In this document: positions 59,872-64,000 of the stretch, one piece after another
How positions within the stretch are numbered: position 1 is the stretch's first letter
Layout: each line of letters opens with the position of its first letter
NCBI RefSeq assembly: GCF_014199625.1
Contig: NZ_JACHNY010000007.1
Coordinates: forward strand, 1 to 64,000
Direction of reading: 5' to 3'
Length of the DNA: 64,000 nucleotides
From: Sphingomonas abaci
GTDB taxonomy: Bacteria > Pseudomonadota > Alphaproteobacteria > Sphingomonadales > Sphingomonadaceae
Translations under genes and position numbers: made by a program
The notes under the pieces: generated by a model
What the model saw: the letters and a program-made list of their open reading frames with translations, nothing else
The model's database searches: none
What the model was told of the DNA's origin: nothing

Positions 59872-60615
59872 TCACCCCAACTTCGCCATCACCTCGTCGG
59901 AGACCTCGTAATTGCCCCAGACGGTCTGGACGTCGTCGTCGTCGTCCAGCGTGTCGATGAGCTTGAACAGGGTCGCCGCCTCGTCCTCGCTCACCGCCAC
60001 CATGGTCTGCGGCCGCCAGGCCAGCTTCGCGCCCTCCGGCTCGCCCAGCACCGGCTCCAGCGCCTTGGCGACCTCGTGCAGGTCGCCGGTCGCGGTCCAG
60101 ATCTCATGCCCGTCCTCGGACGAGCTGACATCCTCCGCGCCGGCCTCCAGCGCCGCCTCGAACACCTTCTCGGCGTCGCCGACCGTCGCCGGATAGGAGA
60201 TCAGGCCCATCCGGTCGAAGCCATGGCTGACCGAACCCGATGCGCCGAGATTGCCGCCATTCTTCGCCACGGCGGTGCGGACGTTGGTCGCGGTGCGGTT
60301 GCGATTGTCGGTCAGCGCCTCGATGATCAACGACACGCCGCCGGGGCCGAAGCCCTCGTAGCGGATCTCCTCATAGCTTTCCGTGTCGCCCTTGGCCGCC
60401 TTGTCGATCGAGCGCTGGATATTGTCCTTGGGCATCGACTGCGCCTTGGCGGCGTTGATCGCCGCGCGCAGGCGCGGGTTCATGTCCGGATCGGGCAGCC
60501 CCATCTTCGCCGCCACGGTGATCTCGCGGGAGAGCTTGGAGAACATGCTCGACCGCTTCTTGTCCTGCGCACCCTTGCGATGCATGATATTCTTGAACTT
60601 GCTGTGACCTGCCAT
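59872..60615 (-). CDS. yebC: YebC/PmpR-family transcriptional or translational regulator
   Basis: A 247-residue protein. [20 protein letters not shown] and [19 protein letters not shown] are the diagnostic start; the rest includes [20 protein letters not shown] and [24 protein letters not shown] ([14 protein letters not shown]). YebC proteins bind DNA and help ribosomes on proline-rich sequences. The ATG at 60615 is taken because family homology starts there. It heads the yebC-ruvC pair. Confidence 0.95.
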   Translation of the reverse strand: MAGHSKFKNIMHRKGAQDKKRSSMFSKLSREITVAAKMGLPDPDMNPRLRAAINAAKAQSMPKDNIQRSIDKAAKGDTESYEEIRYEGFGPGGVSLIIEALTDNRNRTATNVRTAVAKNGGNLGASGSVSHGFDRMGLISYPATVGDAEKVFEAALEAGAEDVSSSEDGHEIWTATGDLHEVAKALEPVLGEPEGAKLAWRPQTMVAVSEDEAATLFKLIDTLDDDDDVQTVWGNYEVSDEVMAKLG

Positions 60616-60699
60616 GATACGCCTCTGCGATGATGGCATGCCCTTAAACCGTCAAAGGGGCTTTCGCCAACCGGCCGCTTGGGCCAAATGGGCGCACTC

Positions 60700-62151
60700 A
60701 TGACGGTACGCGTGGACATGGGGCTGGACGAGCGTGGCAGCGCCGTCGGGCTCGACCTGGAAGAATTGCTCGCCACCCGCCTGCTCGTGCAGGGCAATTC
60801 GGGGTCGGGAAAGTCGCATCTGCTGCGCCGGTTGCTCGAACGCTCGGCCGGGCAGGTGCAGCAGGTGGTGGTCGATCCGGAGGGCGATTTCGTCACGCTC
60901 GGGCCGGCGTACGGCCATGTCGTGATCGAGGCGTCGGATTATTCCATCCCCGAGGTATCGCGGCTGGCGACGCGGCTGCGCGAACACCGCGCCTCGGTTG
61001 TCCTCAGCCTCGAGGGACTAGAGGCGGAGGGGCAGATGCGCTGCGCCGCCGCTTTCCTCCAGGCGCTGTTCGATGCGCCGCGCGAGCACTGGTATCCGGC
61101 GCTGGTCGTGGTCGACGAGGCGCAGCTCTTCGCCCCGACCACCGGGGGCGAGGTCGCCGAGGAGGTGCGCCGCGCGTCCCTGTCGGCGATGACCAACCTG
61201 ATGTGCCGGGGACGCAAGCGCGGTCTCGCCGGTGTGATCGCGACCCAGCGACTCGCCAAGCTGGCCAAGAACGTCGCGGCCGAGGCATCCAACTTCCTGA
61301 TGGGCCGCACCTTCCTCGACATCGACATGGCGCGCGCCGCCGACCTGCTGGGCATGGAGCGGCGCCAGGCGGAGGCGATTCGCGATCTCGCGCGCGGCCA
61401 GTTCATGGCGCTCGGCCCCGCCGTGTCGCGCCGGCCGATCAACGTTCGGATCGGCGCGGTCGAGACGTCGGCGCGCTCGGGCAGTCCCAAGCTGACCCCG
61501 TTGCCCGAGGCCAAGCCGGTGGAGCTCGCCGACCTGCTCGCCGAGCCGGACGCGCCCGAGCTGCCCATGAGCTTCGAGGCGCGGCCCCGGCTCGTGCCGG
61601 TCGGCGAACTGATGGCCGACATCGCCCGCCCGCCCGCGCCACCCCCCACCCCGCTGCCGGAGAAGGACGCGTCGGAAGTCGAAGCCATCTATGCCGAGGC
61701 GCTGCGCGCGATCGTTGCCGATCCCGATGCCTCGCTGCGGCCGGGACCGACGCTGTTCCAGGACTTCCAGGTGCGCTGCCGCATGGCCGGGCTGGCGCGC
61801 CCGCCGCTCGACCTGCCGGGCTTCACCCGCCGCCTCGCCTGCGCGCGCGCGGGCATCTTCGACCCCGAGGACCCCGAATGGGTCGACGCCATCGCGTTGG
61901 GCGGCACCCTGCCCGACGACATGCTGGGCGCATTCCTGCTGGTGGCGCGCGCGGCGAAGGAGGGGAAGCCCTGCCCGTCCGACTCGGCGCTGGCGGCGAC
62001 CTACGGCACCAGCTCGCTCGGCCGGGTGCGCCGTCTGATCGGCTATATCGAAAGCCGCGACCTGTTCGTGACGCGCACGGACCTATCGGGCAAGCGCTCG
62101 ATCACCATCCCGCATCTGGGCTGGACCACGGAGGCGGCGGAGGCGGGCTGA
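60700..62151 (+). CDS. HerA-like ATP-binding protein (DUF87-type)
   Basis: A 483-residue ATPase. Walker A is LVQGNSGSGKSHLLRRL near residue 30, Walker B ALVVVDEAQLFAPTTGG near 140; VATQRLAKLAKNVAAEASNF carries the arginine-finger-like region. The tail has a winged helix (SSLGRVRRLIGYIESRDLFV). Similar proteins are DNA translocases related to HerA; the role of this one is unknown. ATGs at 60688 and 60700 are possible. Divergent from yebC. Confidence 0.82.
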   Translation: MTVRVDMGLDERGSAVGLDLEELLATRLLVQGNSGSGKSHLLRRLLERSAGQVQQVVVDPEGDFVTLGPAYGHVVIEASDYSIPEVSRLATRLREHRASVVLSLEGLEAEGQMRCAAAFLQALFDAPREHWYPALVVVDEAQLFAPTTGGEVAEEVRRASLSAMTNLMCRGRKRGLAGVIATQRLAKLAKNVAAEASNFLMGRTFLDIDMARAADLLGMERRQAEAIRDLARGQFMALGPAVSRRPINVRIGAVETSARSGSPKLTPLPEAKPVELADLLAEPDAPELPMSFEARPRLVPVGELMADIARPPAPPPTPLPEKDASEVEAIYAEALRAIVADPDASLRPGPTLFQDFQVRCRMAGLARPPLDLPGFTRRLACARAGIFDPEDPEWVDAIALGGTLPDDMLGAFLLVARAAKEGKPCPSDSALAATYGTSSLGRVRRLIGYIESRDLFVTRTDLSGKRSITIPHLGWTTEAAEAG

Positions 62152-62286
62152 TCGCGCCCTATCTCATGCCGCTGCCACACGTAGTGACCGTCAAATGGCG
62201 GCCTCAGCGCAATGTCATGCGGCCACCGAGACGGCCGGTCCCCGGTCGGAGCGCCGTCGCGGCTGACCACGGGGCCTCTTACTGGG

Positions 62287-62304
62287 CCCCGGCCTTCGCC
62301 GGGG
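62287..62304 (+). repeat. REP-like hairpin CCCCGGCCTTCGCCGGGG
   Basis: A 7-base-arm hairpin (CCCCGGC and GCCGGGG around CTTC) between the HerA-like and GapR genes, which converge. It is the short form of the longer repeat at 59226-59333. Likely a dispersed repeat that also works as a terminator. Confidence 0.6.
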
Positions 62305-62320
62305 CGGACCATGACCGCGA

Positions 62321-62587
62321 TCAGATCATCCCCAGCGCCTGCATGTACACTTCCAGGATCGACTGCTCTTCCTGATATTCTTCCCGTTTCTTCTTGCGGA
62401 TCGACATGATCTTGCGGATCGCCTTGGGGTCGTAGCCCCGGCCCTTGGCCTCCGCCATGACATCCTTGATGTCGTCCGAGATGCCCTTCTTCTCTTCTTC
62501 CAGTCGCTCGGCGCGCTCGATCAGCAGGCGCAGCTCGTCCGCTGCCACCTGACCGCCGCCCATGCCTTCGCCCCGCTCGTCGCCCAT
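62321..62587 (-). CDS. gapR: GapR-family nucleoid-associated protein (DUF2312)
   Basis: An 88-residue protein. The core [40 protein letters not shown] and [20 protein letters not shown] is the GapR family, which binds overtwisted AT-rich DNA ahead of replication forks as dimers/tetramers and is essential in Caulobacter. It ends VYMQALGMI. The start may be at 62587 or at the second Met 24 bases later. Confidence 0.93.
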   Translation of the reverse strand: MGDERGEGMGGGQVAADELRLLIERAERLEEEKKGISDDIKDVMAEAKGRGYDPKAIRKIMSIRKKKREEYQEEQSILEVYMQALGMI

Positions 62588-62734
62588 GATCCGTCCTTAT
62601 CGAAATGACACCGCCTCCCCTCGCGATGGCACGAGGGGGGCGGGCCGGTTAACCCTGTAGGGTGCGGCGGCGCGTCTACGGGATCGCGCCGCTTCGCTCA
62701 AGGCTTTGGCGGCGTGCCGCTCGACCGGCGGGCG

Positions 62735-63028
62735 TTAGGCCGCGTTGCGGCGGACGCTCTCCTCCATGCGCGCCAGTTGTTCGGGCGTCGCCTCCAGCTG
62801 GTGATCGCGCTTCCATTCGGCATAAGGCATGCCGTAGATGGCCTCGCGCGCCTGGTCCTTCGACAGGCCGCCCGCCTCCGCCGTCCAGTCGGACAGGCAG
62901 TTGCGGCAGAAGCCCGCCAGGCCCATCAGGTCGACGTTCTGCGCGTCGCTGCGATGGCGCAAGTGCCGGATGAGGCGGCGAAAAGCGGCGGCCGCCGCCG
63001 AGTCGTCGAGTGCGTCAAGAGGGTCCAT
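62735..63028 (-). CDS. DUF1244 family protein
   Basis: A 97-residue protein. FRRLIRHLRHRSDAQNVDLM and GLAGFCRNCLSDW with a Cys pair, then EAIYGMPYAEWKRDHQLEAT, match DUF1244, a conserved alpha/gammaproteobacterial family of unknown role. The Cys-x2-Cys could bind metal. It is divergent from pyruvate kinase. Confidence 0.9.
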   Translation of the reverse strand: MDPLDALDDSAAAAAFRRLIRHLRHRSDAQNVDLMGLAGFCRNCLSDWTAEAGGLSKDQAREAIYGMPYAEWKRDHQLEATPEQLARMEESVRRNAA

Positions 63029-63099
63029 ACGTATGCTCCGCGGTTGATCGGACTTATTTAGGCATTAGGACGCGGCGTGCACCCCAGGAAGGTAATCGA

Positions 63100-64000
<901 letters not shown>

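Overview
The window is high-GC alphaproteobacterial DNA, most likely from a Sphingomonas-type bacterium. Pointers are an EipA/DUF1134 protein, GapR, PhaR/PhaA, a split ruvC-ruvA-ruvB set, a DUF1244 protein, two large TonB-dependent receptors, a PEP-CTERM protease and the recurring GC-rich intergenic hairpin CCCCGGCCTTCGCCGGGG. The assignment comes from gene content only.

Bases 1 to about 25.6 kb are prophage DNA bordering the 3' end of tRNA-Ser(GCT) (25608-25697). A phage leftward operon (minus strand, 16393 down to 1) carries a Cro-like gene, small regulators, a phage-encoded sliding clamp, a VRR-NUC nuclease, a replication protein with an internal repeat array that looks like an origin, an HNH nuclease, terminase, portal, protease, HK97-type capsid, connectors, tail tube, tail chaperones and the start of the tape-measure gene, which runs off the window. 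A CI/LexA-like repressor (16478-17065) sits beside operators with consensus TTGCGATATCCGCAA. A second promoter-operator drives a rightward operon (17398-21213) of small, mostly unknown genes joined by ATGA/GTGA overlaps and ending in an AlpA-like regulator.

The stretch 21.2-25.4 kb is the most informative part. It holds an intact alpA, a Cas2/SinR-like gene, a truncated integrase (3' third only) fused to a truncated alpA, then a HicA/HicB-like toxin-antitoxin pair, a coiled-coil winged-helix gene and an intact integrase. The simplest reading is that two related prophages once sat in tandem at this tRNA and collapsed by a deletion from the int of one into the alpA of the next. Each kept its own accessory genes in the alpA-int slot.

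From 25.7 kb on the DNA is chromosomal: eipA, an orphan ParA, hslVU, phaR/phaA, a TonB-dependent receptor with a TTG start, alr and tsaC/sua5, an acyl-CoA dehydrogenase, and an iron block (PepSY protein, PiuC-type hydroxylase, siderophore receptor). Next come a flavin-fold gene with a G13 tract in its 5' end, ftsH-tilS-cpoB-rodZ-like, ptsP, ruvB, exoD, ruvA, cysE, a small lipoprotein, a TPR-sulfotransferase, a PEP-CTERM metalloprotease, ruvC, yebC, a HerA-like ATPase, gapR, a DUF1244 gene and the start of pyruvate kinase. The usual yebC-ruvC-ruvA-ruvB order is preserved on the minus strand but interrupted by unrelated genes.
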